Shown here: positions 6,012 to 13,436 of the stretch, piece after piece
How positions within the stretch are numbered: the first letter of the stretch is position 1
Layout of the letters: every line of letters starts with the position of its first letter
Assembly (NCBI GenBank): GCA_964386705.1
Contig: CAYLTY010000234.1
Coordinates: 1-13,436, forward strand
DNA from: AM-0621 sp964386705
GTDB lineage: Bacteria > Planctomycetota > Planctomycetia > Planctomycetales > Planctomycetaceae
Reading direction: 5' to 3'
Length of the DNA stretch: 13,436 bases
Notes under the pieces: model-generated
The model's input: the letters and a program-made list of their open reading frames with translations, nothing else
Told to the model about the DNA's origin: nothing
The model's database searches: none
Position numbers and translations under genes: made by a program

Positions 6012-8122
6012 TTCTTCGGCGCCGCATTCACTGTCAAGGTCACGGGAACCGCAGGCAATGACACGAGCGTGTTAGGCTTGCTGGATGCTTTCGGATCTTT
6101 GGTGAATGGCACCTGCGCCTGCCCCAGAACGGTCACGGTGTATGACCCCGGCTGCATTCCATTCTGAGCCGTCAGCTTGATCTTCGCTTCCGTCCCACCA
6201 TCGGGAATGGCTGCAGTCTGGAATTGAATGCCGCCCGGTTGCGCGAGTTGCAGCAGGTTGATGGAGGCTTTGAAGTCAGGCCACTGACGTGTGGCTCGCA
6301 CGGTCACCTCAACCGATTGGCCAGCCTCAACCTGAGCTTGCGCGGGCTCCATCACCAACCCAAATGGCCCCGCCTCGCGAACGGCTAGCGCCAGCCGACG
6401 CGTCGGACGACTGCTGCCATCGCCCTGATTCCAGACTCGATAATAGGGTCGGACTTCGCGTTTGATCTCGCGATCGCCGATCTTCGCCGACGACATCAGC
6501 GTCACTTCACCGGTCCAATCGGCAGCATCCTTCGATGATGTAATGACGAACGCCACGTGAGTACCGGTCGTCACGGCGGGAACGGCAGTCACTCCAGCGG
6601 GCAAGCCTTCCGCAGTGATGGTCACCGGCCCGTTGAAGCCGTCGCGCCGGTGCAGCACGACATCCAGATAAGCCGACGAACCTTTCCAGAGCGTCGTACC
6701 GCCCGGGCCGGGATTCTGGTGATGAATCGCCGCCGCGAAGTAGTCGGGACTCGGAGGTCGAATGGCGAGCACGTACTGATACCGTGCCCCGCCGCGACTG
6801 TAACGATCCTGCACGAGCACTCGATACTTCTTGTTCGCCACGAGGCCGATGACACCGGAAGGATCTCGCAAGTGTCCGTCAAAGGCGTTGATGCGATGGC
6901 CAAAGTCATCCAATTCGCCGGCTCGATTACCTTGCTCATCAGTCACAACAACAAAGGGATCAGCCCGGCCGTTGATGCGTTCTGAGTACACCTCGAAGCC
7001 GTAGTTGCCCCCCTCTTTGGTTTCGATCTCGAACCAGTCACCGTCGCGCGGTTGATCGAAGCGCCCGGAAACCACTGCGGGTAGTTCCAGTCGTTGCGGC
7101 TTCTCGCGCGGGTTCGGTTCCTGGTCGAGCGTCACGGGAGTTTCAGTCGCCAGAAACGTGATCGCGTTCAAAGCGTTCGCGACCGGCCGCGCCTGAAAGC
7201 CAACCAGTGTGCAGGTCGCCGCCGTGGGAGCCACGCTGTGATCGGTCGGATGTTCTAGAAAGCGATACAGCCCACGCTCAACGAGGTCTGACGGAGCACT
7301 GACAGACGTGCGAATGACCTGCAGCGGCGGTCCTTCGATCGGCAGGTTCAGCGTTGACCCACCACCAATGTTGCGACCGGTAAGTTCCACTTCAGTCGGC
7401 TTGCCCACTTGAATCGCGCGCGGGTGAGCATTCTCCAACTGCGGCCGATCGGAAATCACCAACCGATAAGGATAGCCGCCGCGAAAGCGCAGATCGTTGA
7501 CTCGCACAATGTACTTGCCGTCTTCAGGCACCACGAAATCGATGAAGGGATCCGCGCCGAAGTAGTCGCCGTTGCTGGCAATCGGCTTACCCGCGATCGT
7601 CGTGACATCAACGCTGGCATCCACTTCGGAGTCCAGCCGACGAGCCAGACAATCAACGGAGATGCGTTGCCCTGCCTTCAAAGTCACGACGAAAAAATCT
7701 TCGCCGTTGCCGTCGGACTGGCCGTTGATCGCGCAGTTCAGCGGTACTTCTTGAGCCTCCTTCGGCTCGTTGTTGGGCTCTTTTTCGGCCGCATCCGTCA
7801 GCCCCTGCGACACAGAAAAGAGTCGCGGATTGCTGACTCCAAACCGTCCCACCAGCCGCACGTCGTAAGTTCCGACCGGCACATCGGCAGCGACCTTGAT
7901 CAGAAACTTGCGGTCCTTGATGTGCTCGGCCGTCAGGCCCGGATGATCGAACAGCAGCGAGTTGACCTCTTCTACATCGCCGCCCAGATATTCGGCTTCG
8001 ACGCTGCCACCAGCGGATGCGCCAATCGTCATCAACCGGTCAAACCGAATGGAAGGCAAGTCGGCCCGAGCCGCTTGAGTACTCGCCAAAAGCAACACCA
8101 GGCACCAGTGAAAACGACGCAT
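6008..8122 (-). CDS. Secreted PPC-domain (bacterial pre-peptidase C-terminal) protein
   Basis: The product has 704 residues from ATG 8122, which has GGAG 7 nt upstream and directly opens a signal peptide (MRRFHWCLVLLLASTQAARA, cut before D21). A GTG at 8158 would add 12 residues before the signal and has no ribosome binding site. Residues about 113-225 (E-K-E-P-N-N-E ... G-D-Y-F-G-A-D-P-F-I-D-F) and 333-456 (Q-E-P-N-P-R-E ... G-D-W-F-E-I) are two PPC-type beta-sandwiches, each starting with the typical E-P-N motif. Residues about 475-530 (G-P-V-T-I-T-A-E-G-L-P-A-G-V) and the C-terminus are Ig-like strands. In planctomycetes such proteins usually sit near DUF1549/DUF1553/DUF1501 genes; a DUF1501 gene is 4.4 kb away but not adjacent. 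I see no protease catalytic domain, so it is probably a binding or surface protein. Confidence 0.85.
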   Translation of the reverse strand: MRRFHWCLVLLLASTQAARADLPSIRFDRLMTIGASAGGSVEAEYLGGDVEEVNSLLFDHPGLTAEHIKDRKFLIKVAADVPVGTYDVRLVGRFGVSNPRLFSVSQGLTDAAEKEPNNEPKEAQEVPLNCAINGQSDGNGEDFFVVTLKAGQRISVDCLARRLDSEVDASVDVTTIAGKPIASNGDYFGADPFIDFVVPEDGKYIVRVNDLRFRGGYPYRLVISDRPQLENAHPRAIQVGKPTEVELTGRNIGGGSTLNLPIEGPPLQVIRTSVSAPSDLVERGLYRFLEHPTDHSVAPTAATCTLVGFQARPVANALNAITFLATETPVTLDQEPNPREKPQRLELPAVVSGRFDQPRDGDWFEIETKEGGNYGFEVYSERINGRADPFVVVTDEQGNRAGELDDFGHRINAFDGHLRDPSGVIGLVANKKYRVLVQDRYSRGGARYQYVLAIRPPSPDYFAAAIHHQNPGPGGTTLWKGSSAYLDVVLHRRDGFNGPVTITAEGLPAGVTAVPAVTTGTHVAFVITSSKDAADWTGEVTLMSSAKIGDREIKREVRPYYRVWNQGDGSSRPTRRLALAVREAGPFGLVMEPAQAQVEAGQSVEVTVRATRQWPDFKASINLLQLAQPGGIQFQTAAIPDGGTEAKIKLTAQNGMQPGSYTVTVLGQAQVPFTKDPKASSKPNTLVSLPAVPVTLTVNAAPKK

Positions 8123-8284
8123 CTTCAAACTCCACAGCAGCGCATCAGGTGACGGCACACAGGCAGTCCGTCTTGAAACAACCGCCCGAAGTTATACCAG
8201 CGACGCGAGGTCGTTGCCCCCCGTCTGCTCATTCCAAGCGGCAGCCAATTCACTCGACGGGTCGTTCAAGACAGCTGTGACAGT

Positions 8285-8827
8285 TCAGGCAAAGCAGTCA
8301 GCATCAGCCAGCCGCCGCCCCTGCTTGTCCTTCTCCGAAAGCAAGGGCTCGCCAGAGATCGGCCATGCGATGCCGATGGCCGGATCATTCCACAGCAGCG
8401 TGCGATCATGAGCCGGAGCGTAGTAGTCGGTGCATTTGTAGACGAAATCCACCTCGTCGCTGACGACATAGAACCCGTGAGCAAACCCCGGCGGAATGTA
8501 GAGCTGCCGATGATTCTGCTCGGACAAGGTCACGCCGACCCACTTTCCGAAGGTGGCTGACGAACGTCGCAAATCGACCGCGACATCGAAGATCTCGCCA
8601 CGCAGGACTTGCACCAGCTTGCCCTGCGTTTGCTGCAGCTGATAGTGCAAGCCCCTCAATGTGCCCCGTCGGGACCGCGAGAAGTTGTCCTGCACGAACG
8701 GGGCGGTGATTCCGTGAGCTCCGTAGCGCTGCAGCGAAAATGTTTCCATGAAACAACCGCGCGCGTCACCGAAGAGCTTCGGTTCAATCAGCAGCACATC
8801 AGGAATCTCGGTCCGCACGACTTCCAT
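8285..8827 (-). CDS. rfbC: dTDP-4-dehydrorhamnose 3,5-epimerase
   Basis: The product has 180 residues, the usual length for RmlC/RfbC. It starts at ATG 8827, with GGGAAGG upstream, 1 nt after the stop of the propeller gene. The enzyme inverts C3 and C5 of dTDP-4-keto-6-deoxyglucose on the way to dTDP-L-rhamnose for surface polysaccharide, in the cytoplasm. Family blocks are all present: F-x-D-x-R-G-x-F near 19-26, Q-D-N-F-S (46-50), G-T-L-R-G-L-H-Y-Q with the catalytic His61 (55-63), V-x-V-D-L-R-x-S (83-89), P-P-G-F-A-H-G-F (112-119), the Y-Y pair near 135-136 that supplies the catalytic Tyr, W-N-D-P (146-149) and L-S-E-K-D (163-167). It appears complete. The partner genes rfbA, rfbB and rfbD are absent from this window, so the gene stands apart from the rest of the pathway. 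Confidence 0.95.
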   Translation of the reverse strand: MEVVRTEIPDVLLIEPKLFGDARGCFMETFSLQRYGAHGITAPFVQDNFSRSRRGTLRGLHYQLQQTQGKLVQVLRGEIFDVAVDLRRSSATFGKWVGVTLSEQNHRQLYIPPGFAHGFYVVSDEVDFVYKCTDYYAPAHDRTLLWNDPAIGIAWPISGEPLLSEKDKQGRRLADADCFA

Positions 8828-8828
8828 A

Positions 8829-9719
8829 TCAACCTTCCCAATCCAGGCGCATCACGCGACCGGACTCAAAGCCCACAATCAACCACTCACCCAACGGGTC
8901 GCAGATCAAAGTATGAATCGGCTCGGGTGTTTCCGCGGCCCACAGCAACGTGCCATCAGCGTCGATCCAGAACAGTTGCTTCTCCAGAGTGGCAGTCGCC
9001 ACTCGCTCGCCGAAGAAACTTGTCGAAACCCGGGCCGGTGATCCATCCAGCACAAAAGCGGATTGATTGCGTCCCCGCCCGTCGAGCGCGTGCAAGCCAT
9101 GACCAAATTCAGCAATGAAGATCCGCTTCGAGTCGCCTGACAGGCTGATGTCGCCGACGTTGGTCCACAGCCGCTCGTTCCAAAGTTCGACACCATCCAG
9201 GTCGTGGCAGCAGATCAGTCCATGCTCCGCGGCCCCGACCACAGATGGCTCGCTGGTGGTAAAGCTCAGGAACTTCAAAGCGCGCACGGTGCTGAACTCG
9301 GCTAGCTTCTGACGATCCACATTCATCAGCACGGTGTGGCTGTTCTCCAGAGATACGACGAGATTGTGGCCGTAGGAGTCAATGTCTGCCGCAATGACGT
9401 TGGACGGTGCCGCGACCGTCCAGGCGACGCGCATCTTCGCGTCGAGTACCGTGATGTGCTCATTTTTCTCGATAACTAACCCGATGTCGCCGGTGTCGCT
9501 CCAGCGAACGATACGCGGAGATCTCAGGCCGCGATTCACGCCATCAATCCGCCCCGTGCGGCTGACCTTGTAGAGACCACCAGCGCGATCAATCGCAAAC
9601 AGGTCACCGGACTCGCGCGACATCGTCAACGAGACCAGATCGGCGTCCGCCGCGAATGACCACGCCATGCGCGGAACCAGACCGGTTCCGTTGCTGAGCC
9701 ATTCGGGTGCATCGGCCAT
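8829..9719 (-). CDS. Cytoplasmic WD40/PQQ-like beta-propeller protein
   Basis: The product has 296 residues from ATG 9719, whose upstream GGA is weak; an in-frame GTG at 9761 would give 310 residues, and the start is not settled. There is no signal peptide or membrane segment, unlike the other propellers here. Repeating units of about 40 residues end in an aromatic or hydrophobic strand followed by a D-G or D-x-x-G turn, for example 'L-F-A-I-D-R-A-G-G-L', 'I-T-V-L-D-A-K-M-R-V-A-W', 'L-I-C-C-H-D-L-D-G-V-E-L-W', 'L-H-A-L-D-G-R-G-R' and 'L-F-W-I-D-A-D-G-T-L-L-W'. About seven blades are likely. It is followed after 1 nt by rfbC, so the two are probably co-translated, though no functional link is obvious. 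A scaffolding or sensor role is possible; no function can be assigned. Confidence 0.75.
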   Translation of the reverse strand: MADAPEWLSNGTGLVPRMAWSFAADADLVSLTMSRESGDLFAIDRAGGLYKVSRTGRIDGVNRGLRSPRIVRWSDTGDIGLVIEKNEHITVLDAKMRVAWTVAAPSNVIAADIDSYGHNLVVSLENSHTVLMNVDRQKLAEFSTVRALKFLSFTTSEPSVVGAAEHGLICCHDLDGVELWNERLWTNVGDISLSGDSKRIFIAEFGHGLHALDGRGRNQSAFVLDGSPARVSTSFFGERVATATLEKQLFWIDADGTLLWAAETPEPIHTLICDPLGEWLIVGFESGRVMRLDWEG

Positions 9720-9921
9720 GTGATGAAGTCCAACGTCGAGGGTAGTGATTCCGGAGGACACGAACTTTGGAGAATTCTTCGACGAAGTGAAACCTCAACT
9801 TCGTAGCCGTCCAGTTCGCAATCTCAAAGCCACCTTGGCCGAATTCAGACAGATCCCAAGAATGCAGGCATTCCAGCGTAGATTATGGAGCAGCCAGCTC
9901 CGGTTCCGAAGGATCCCATTC
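9720..9921. other. Divergent intergenic region between propeller and site-2 protease genes
   Basis: This 202-bp gap separates two diverging genes, so promoters for both should lie here, but I cannot place -10/-35 boxes with confidence. It includes an 11-bp palindrome, CTTCG-A-CGAAG, at 9777-9787. A + strand reading frame opens upstream of the protease at 9745, but its first 59 codons show no conserved motif and are not taken as coding. Confidence 0.4.
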
Positions 9922-10647
9922 ATGCTTCAGCCACCCGGTCAGAGCCAGTACGACCTCAGTTTCAAACTCGGCAGCATCCCCGTGCGGGTGCATCCGTCCT
10001 TCTGGTTGATCGCTCTGATCATGGGCGCCGGCCTGAATAATCTGAATCTGATGGCGATCTGGGTCGCCTGCCTCTTCGTCTCGATTCTGATTCACGAGCT
10101 CGGGCACGCGCTGGCAGCGAAGCACTATGGCTGGCCGCCGCAGATTACGCTGTACCACTTTGGCGGACTGGCCAGCTTTTATCCGGGCTACAATCACACA
10201 CCGCGCCGAGCGATCTGGGTAGCGTTTGCCGGTCCGGCAGCGGGCTTCATCTTCTTTGGAGTGATCTGCCTCGTTGAATCATTCCTCTACCCCCGACGAT
10301 TCGACCCCAACAATCTCAACGAGGTCCTGCGACAATTACAGATGGTCACCGCTCGCGGACCGGCGGGCTTTGCGTTGATGCAACTCAAATACATCAACTT
10401 CTTCTGGGGGCTGGTCAATCTGCTGCCGGTTTATCCGCTGGATGGAGGCCAGATCTGCGTCAACCTGCTCGGCGGCACGAACTCGTATCGTGCCAAGATG
10501 CGAAGTCACCAGATCGGCATGATTGTTGGCGGCCTGGTCGCAGCGTTCTTCTTCTCGGCAGATCAGCTTTACGCCGCGCTGCTGTTTGCGGGACTCGCTA
10601 TCCAGAACTATCAAGGCTATGAAGCGTACCGTGCGGGACGTTGGTAG
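9922..10647 (+). CDS. Site-2 protease family (M50) intramembrane zinc metalloprotease
   Basis: The product has 241 residues from ATG 9922, chosen because AAGGA (9909-9913) precedes it and because the S2P fold starts soon after (F-K-L-G-S-I-P-V-R-V-H). These proteases cut membrane-embedded substrates such as anti-sigma factors. The zinc motif H58-E-L-G-H62 lies in a membrane helix (42-68), and the third ligand is expected from N166-L-L-P-V-Y-P-L-D174-G-G. Further helices are visible at about 24-36, 96-120 and 196-230. The motif G-P-A-A-G (104-108) is typical. No PDZ or CBS domain is present, so this is the minimal type. A 29-bp gap separates it from the esterase gene downstream, and they may share a transcript. 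The substrate is unknown. Confidence 0.9.
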   Translation: MLQPPGQSQYDLSFKLGSIPVRVHPSFWLIALIMGAGLNNLNLMAIWVACLFVSILIHELGHALAAKHYGWPPQITLYHFGGLASFYPGYNHTPRRAIWVAFAGPAAGFIFFGVICLVESFLYPRRFDPNNLNEVLRQLQMVTARGPAGFALMQLKYINFFWGLVNLLPVYPLDGGQICVNLLGGTNSYRAKMRSHQIGMIVGGLVAAFFFSADQLYAALLFAGLAIQNYQGYEAYRAGRW

Positions 10648-10676
10648 GTATCGTTGTCTTCAGGCGGAGCAGGCAG

Positions 10677-11417
10677 ATGCGGAATGTGTCCAAGATCGGT
10701 GACCTTGTTTGCACGGTAATTGATGACCTTCCAACCGGTGCGCGTCCCGAACTGATTGTTGTCCTCTGCCACGGTTATGGAGCGTCCGGCGACGATCTCA
10801 CGGACATTGGCGCACGCCTGCTGCGTGCGTCACCGAGACTCGCCGAATCAACCCGGTTCATCTTTCCGCACGCCCCGTTGTCGCTGGATTCGCTCGGAAT
10901 GCCCGGGGGACGCGCCTGGTGGCATCTCGATTTGAATCGCCTCGTGACTGCCGTTGAACAGCGGAAGTTTGAAGAGATCGCGAAGGAAAACCCCGACGGC
11001 TTACCTGCAGCCCGGGACATGCTCCTCAAGCTGATTGCAACGTTCGAAACCGATTACGGAATCGACGCATCGCAAATCGTGCTCGGCGGATTCTCGCAAG
11101 GCTCCATGCTGACAACGGATGTCGCGCTGAGGCTACCAACGCCGCCCGCCGGTTTGTGTGCATGGTCCGGCACTTTGATCTGCGAAGAAACCTGGCGAGA
11201 CCTGGCCAAGCGTCGCGGTTCGCTGCAGGTGCTCCAGAGTCATGGTTACTACGACCCGATCCTGCCCTACTCCGGAGCTGTCGCGCTGCGAGATCTCTTC
11301 CTCGACAACGGCTTCGAAGTGAAGTTCATCGAGTTCCCCGGCATGCACGAGATCCGCAGCGAGGTCCTGCAGGAAACCCTGCAGCTCCTGAAGAAGATCC
11401 TGGGCGACGAGGAATAG
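10677..11417 (+). CDS. Serine esterase / carboxylesterase (phospholipase-carboxylesterase type alpha/beta hydrolase)
   Basis: The product has 246 residues from ATG 10677, with GGAG about 8 nt upstream; a TTG further upstream overlaps the previous gene and has no ribosome binding site. This is the Abhydrolase_2 fold. H32-G-Y-G-A-S (32-37) forms the oxyanion loop, G-G-F-S140-Q-G is the nucleophile elbow, H-G-Y-Y-D193-P supplies the acid, and M-H224-E-I the catalytic His. G-G-R-A-W-W (77-82) is common in this branch. All three triad residues are present and no signal peptide is seen, so it should be an active cytoplasmic hydrolase of short acyl esters or lysophospholipids. The true substrate cannot be told from sequence. 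It lies 29 bp after the protease gene. Confidence 0.9.
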   Translation: MRNVSKIGDLVCTVIDDLPTGARPELIVVLCHGYGASGDDLTDIGARLLRASPRLAESTRFIFPHAPLSLDSLGMPGGRAWWHLDLNRLVTAVEQRKFEEIAKENPDGLPAARDMLLKLIATFETDYGIDASQIVLGGFSQGSMLTTDVALRLPTPPAGLCAWSGTLICEETWRDLAKRRGSLQVLQSHGYYDPILPYSGAVALRDLFLDNGFEVKFIEFPGMHEIRSEVLQETLQLLKKILGDEE

Positions 11418-11426
11418 CTCGCACCG

Positions 11427-12419
11427 TTACGACGACTTCTTCTTTTTCTGCTTCTCCTTCTGCAGCCTCTTCGACGCTTCCACCACCACCTTCACTGTGA
11501 AGCCGCCGATGAACTCCGCGTTCGCGCCGATGTAGCCCCAGTCATTGAGTTCCGCTTCGGTCGTCCGCACGCGCGAACCCAGCGACAGACCTTTCAATGC
11601 AACCGGCTCGTTGGCCAGCTTGCCGAAGATCGAGCCGTTCTCGATGGCCGTAACTTCGATCCAGATGAACTCTGTTTGCGAGTCGCGAGTGATCGGAGCC
11701 TTCACCGCAAAGTTGCGTCCTGCCTGCGACTCGTACGCAGACACGAACTCCGGCCAGCGGCGCTGAGCTTCTTCCACCGCCCGCACCATCTCGGGAGCGT
11801 CGTCGGGAATTTCCATCACCGGCGGATGGGCGCCTTCCACATCCATCGCTTCCAGCGGATCGTTCGCCCGCAAGAGTTCCAATGTCTCGGCCTCATAGGC
11901 GTAAAGCTGATCGGTGTCAGGCAAATACACGGCCAGGCAGTTGTCATCAATCAGTTCGGAGAGCAGACGCCCCAGCAGTCGATACCACTCCCTAAGTTCG
12001 TCGCCGGAAATCTTGCCGTCCACGGACATCGCGTCGCAGGACAGCCACGCCTGATGACTCGCCACCAAGCCCCGCAGCCGCAGATCACCGATGCTCTCGG
12101 ATGCTTCGACCGCGTTCTCCAAATACGGCATCGAAAAGTTGTTGACGAGGATGACTCGATCCCCGAACTGGACGAAGTGGGCGATCTCGGCGCCGACTAC
12201 GCAGCCATCATCGCCATCGGTCGTTCCATCGCCGAGATCCGCGTTGAAGGCTTTGCTTGCGGCACGGGCGATGTAGATAGGTTCGAGCGTTTGCGGCTCA
12301 CGCAACAGCGCCACAAACGAGATCAGCCGGGATTCGTTGCGTCGCTTGCGACGCCACGCAAACCACGCGACCGCGATTGCCGCGAGAGTGCACGCTCCAC
12401 CGATCAAGTACGGCCACAT
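11427..12419 (-). CDS. Membrane-anchored DUF2314 domain protein
   Basis: The product has 330 residues from ATG 12419, where the protein opens with a membrane helix (M-W-P-Y-L-I-G-G-A ... A-W-F-A-W, 1-22) followed by R-R-K-R-R. Longer in-frame starts lack this layout. The bulk should face the cytoplasm. Residues about 35-185 include 'V-N-N-F-S-M-P-Y' (92-99) and 'S-H-Q-A-W-L-S' (121-127), which recall DUF4261-like proteins, but I hold this loosely. Residues about 213-312 match DUF2314: N-F-A-V-K-A-P (236-242), F-I-W-I-E-V (251-256), G-K-L-A-N-E-P (266-272) and D-W-G-Y-I (293-297). The C-terminus is a Lys-rich tail (K-E-K-Q-K-K-K-K-S-S). Its stop is only 9 bp from the esterase stop on the other strand. 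The function is unknown. Confidence 0.8.
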   Translation of the reverse strand: MWPYLIGGACTLAAIAVAWFAWRRKRRNESRLISFVALLREPQTLEPIYIARAASKAFNADLGDGTTDGDDGCVVGAEIAHFVQFGDRVILVNNFSMPYLENAVEASESIGDLRLRGLVASHQAWLSCDAMSVDGKISGDELREWYRLLGRLLSELIDDNCLAVYLPDTDQLYAYEAETLELLRANDPLEAMDVEGAHPPVMEIPDDAPEMVRAVEEAQRRWPEFVSAYESQAGRNFAVKAPITRDSQTEFIWIEVTAIENGSIFGKLANEPVALKGLSLGSRVRTTEAELNDWGYIGANAEFIGGFTVKVVVEASKRLQKEKQKKKKSS

Positions 12420-12536
12420 GATGCTCTGATCCCCCGGGCTTCCGCGCTGGCTGGTACCAAAGCATGACTCCGCGTGAACGATCTGCCTACCGTCCAAAGG
12501 TCGCAAGACGCTCACGCGAAGCTCTTGATTGCGGGC

Positions 12537-13436
12537 CTAAGCCAGCACTTCCTTGATCACGTGTCGCGCGGGATCGGCAATTGGAGTATCGCGACCATCA
12601 ATGTCGAAATGGCCGGTCGAATCGACGCTGACCGCCTGCATGTAGGTATGGAACAGGTGCCCGTGATCAACCTGCCCGTCCGTGACTTCGGTGCCGTTCG
12701 GTCCCGTTTTGCCATAGGCGACACCGCGTTTCAGCTTGCCACCCGCCATGCACACGGACCACGCTCGCGACCAGTGATCGCGGCCATAGTTCACATTGAT
12801 GTTCGGCGTCCGACCGAACTCAGACAGCACCACAATCAGCGTGCTTTCCAGTAACCCGCGATCCGCCAGATCAGCGACAAAGGTCGCGAAGGGGCGATCG
12901 AATTCCCCGAGTTGCTCGATGTGAAAATTAAAGTTCTCGTTGTGAGTGTCGTAGTTCGAGTGCGCGATCTGCACGAACGACACGCCATGCTCGATTAGGC
13001 GGCGGGCCAGCAGGCAATGACGACCGAAGTCGTGCTTGCCGTAGCGCTCGGTCTCTTTCTCCGGTTCCTTGCTGAGATCAAACACGTCGCGCTGCTGCAT
13101 CAACTGCTGAGCTTGCTCGTACGAAAACGTGTAGGCATCCGTCACCGCCGTGCGACGACGCGACAGAAACTGCTCGTTGATCTTGCGGCGGAAGTCGTTG
13201 CGAGCGGCATCACTCTGTTCCGAGATGTTGGCAGGCCGATCCATGTGCTGAGGAGGCTTACCCCCACCCAGCGAAATGCTGGAGAATTTCGGCCCGAGAT
13301 AAGACGCATCGTTGCCGCGTCCACCTGCTCCGCCCGGAGTAATCACAATGTGACCCGGCAGCGCGTTGCTGGGTGTCGACAAAGCCTTCGCCGCGACGGC
13401 CCCCAACACGGGGAAGTCCGATGCCGGCGTCTGACG
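12537..13436 (-). CDS. DUF1501 protein, C-terminal 299 residues (N-terminus outside window)
   Basis: The frame is open to the right edge, so the start lies beyond it; an internal GTG at 13407-13409 is not the start because coding continues upstream (R-Q-T-P-A-S-D-F-P). DUF1501 proteins are planctomycete exported proteins with an alkaline-phosphatase/sulfatase-like fold. Family landmarks are visible: L-P-G-H-I-V-I-T, F-S-Y-E-Q-A, H-D-F-G-R-H-C-L-L-A-R-R-L-I-E-H-G-V-S-F-V-Q-I, D-T-H-N-E-N, S-E-F-G-R-T-P, G-R-D-H-W and D-H-G-H-L-F-H-T. The conserved Asp/His positions suggest a metal site. They are usually paired with a DUF1549/DUF1553 cytochrome-linked gene, which would lie upstream outside this window. 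The downstream 117-bp gap to the DUF2314 gene shows no clear terminator. Confidence 0.92.
   Translation of the reverse strand, partial: RQTPASDFPVLGAVAAKALSTPSNALPGHIVITPGGAGGRGNDASYLGPKFSSISLGGGKPPQHMDRPANISEQSDAARNDFRRKINEQFLSRRRTAVTDAYTFSYEQAQQLMQQRDVFDLSKEPEKETERYGKHDFGRHCLLARRLIEHGVSFVQIAHSNYDTHNENFNFHIEQLGEFDRPFATFVADLADRGLLESTLIVVLSEFGRTPNINVNYGRDHWSRAWSVCMAGGKLKRGVAYGKTGPNGTEVTDGQVDHGHLFHTYMQAVSVDSTGHFDIDGRDTPIADPARHVIKEVLA

Noticed and set aside
7409..8152. Plus-strand open frame opposite the PPC gene
   Set aside because: No start signal or recognised domain; the minus strand encodes clear PPC motifs.
9745..9921. Extended N-terminus for the site-2 protease from 9745
   Set aside because: The 59 extra residues are not conserved in type, overlap the start region of the divergent gene, and lack a ribosome binding site, whereas ATG 9922 has one.
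11676..12467. Plus-strand open frame opposite the DUF2314 gene
   Set aside because: No recognised motif and a His/Arg/Gln-rich antisense composition; the opposite frame has the DUF2314 blocks.
1..13436. tRNA, rRNA, CRISPR arrays, insertion sequences or phage genes
   Set aside because: I looked for cloverleaf-like patterns, regular repeats, transposase motifs and terminal repeats and saw none.

Overview
The window looks like chromosomal DNA from a planctomycete (phylum Planctomycetota, probably Planctomycetia). The evidence is the combination of families typical of that group: the tail of a DUF1559 prepilin-like protein, a small GC-lipobox protein with a carboxypeptidase-regulatory-like fold, DUF3386, a DUF4198 protein beginning with a signal peptide and HFLWLL, a PQQ-type beta-propeller, DUF2271/PepSY, a PPC-domain protein and a DUF1501 protein. 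Base composition is moderately GC-rich and GTG starts occur. I cannot name genus or species.

Layout. Positions 1-129 (+) hold the C-terminus of a DUF1559 protein, followed by a hairpin. Positions 281-3284 (+) form a three-gene unit of exported proteins: lipoprotein, DUF3386 protein, and a DUF4198-Kelch fusion. A 288-bp gap with stacked inverted repeats follows. Positions 3573-5997 (+) form a second unit: a secreted PQQ-like propeller, a DUF2271 gene with a large internal deletion, and a PepSY-type membrane protein. This unit ends in a hairpin that contains the stop codons of both convergent genes. Positions 6008-8122 (-) encode a secreted PPC-domain protein. Positions 8285-9719 (-) hold a cytoplasmic beta-propeller gene followed directly by rfbC (dTDP-4-dehydrorhamnose 3,5-epimerase). 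Positions 9922-11417 (+) hold a compact site-2 protease and a serine esterase. Positions 11427-12419 (-) encode a membrane-anchored DUF2314 protein, and 12537 to the right edge (-) is a DUF1501 protein whose N-terminus lies outside the window.

Working together. The left half is the most coherent region: six exported or membrane proteins in two adjacent units. DUF4198, DUF2271 and PepSY families are known to occur together in bacterial cell-envelope clusters linked to metal uptake or flavin/redox chemistry. Here no ApbE or FMN-binding partner is visible and the DUF2271 member has lost most of its domain, so the module may be degrading or only partly functional. The genes of these units that can be checked share a similar translation-start leader (TTC, 1-3 nt, then AAGGA). 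The right half is a set of mostly unrelated short units on both strands. I see no RNA genes, CRISPR arrays, insertion sequences or phage genes.
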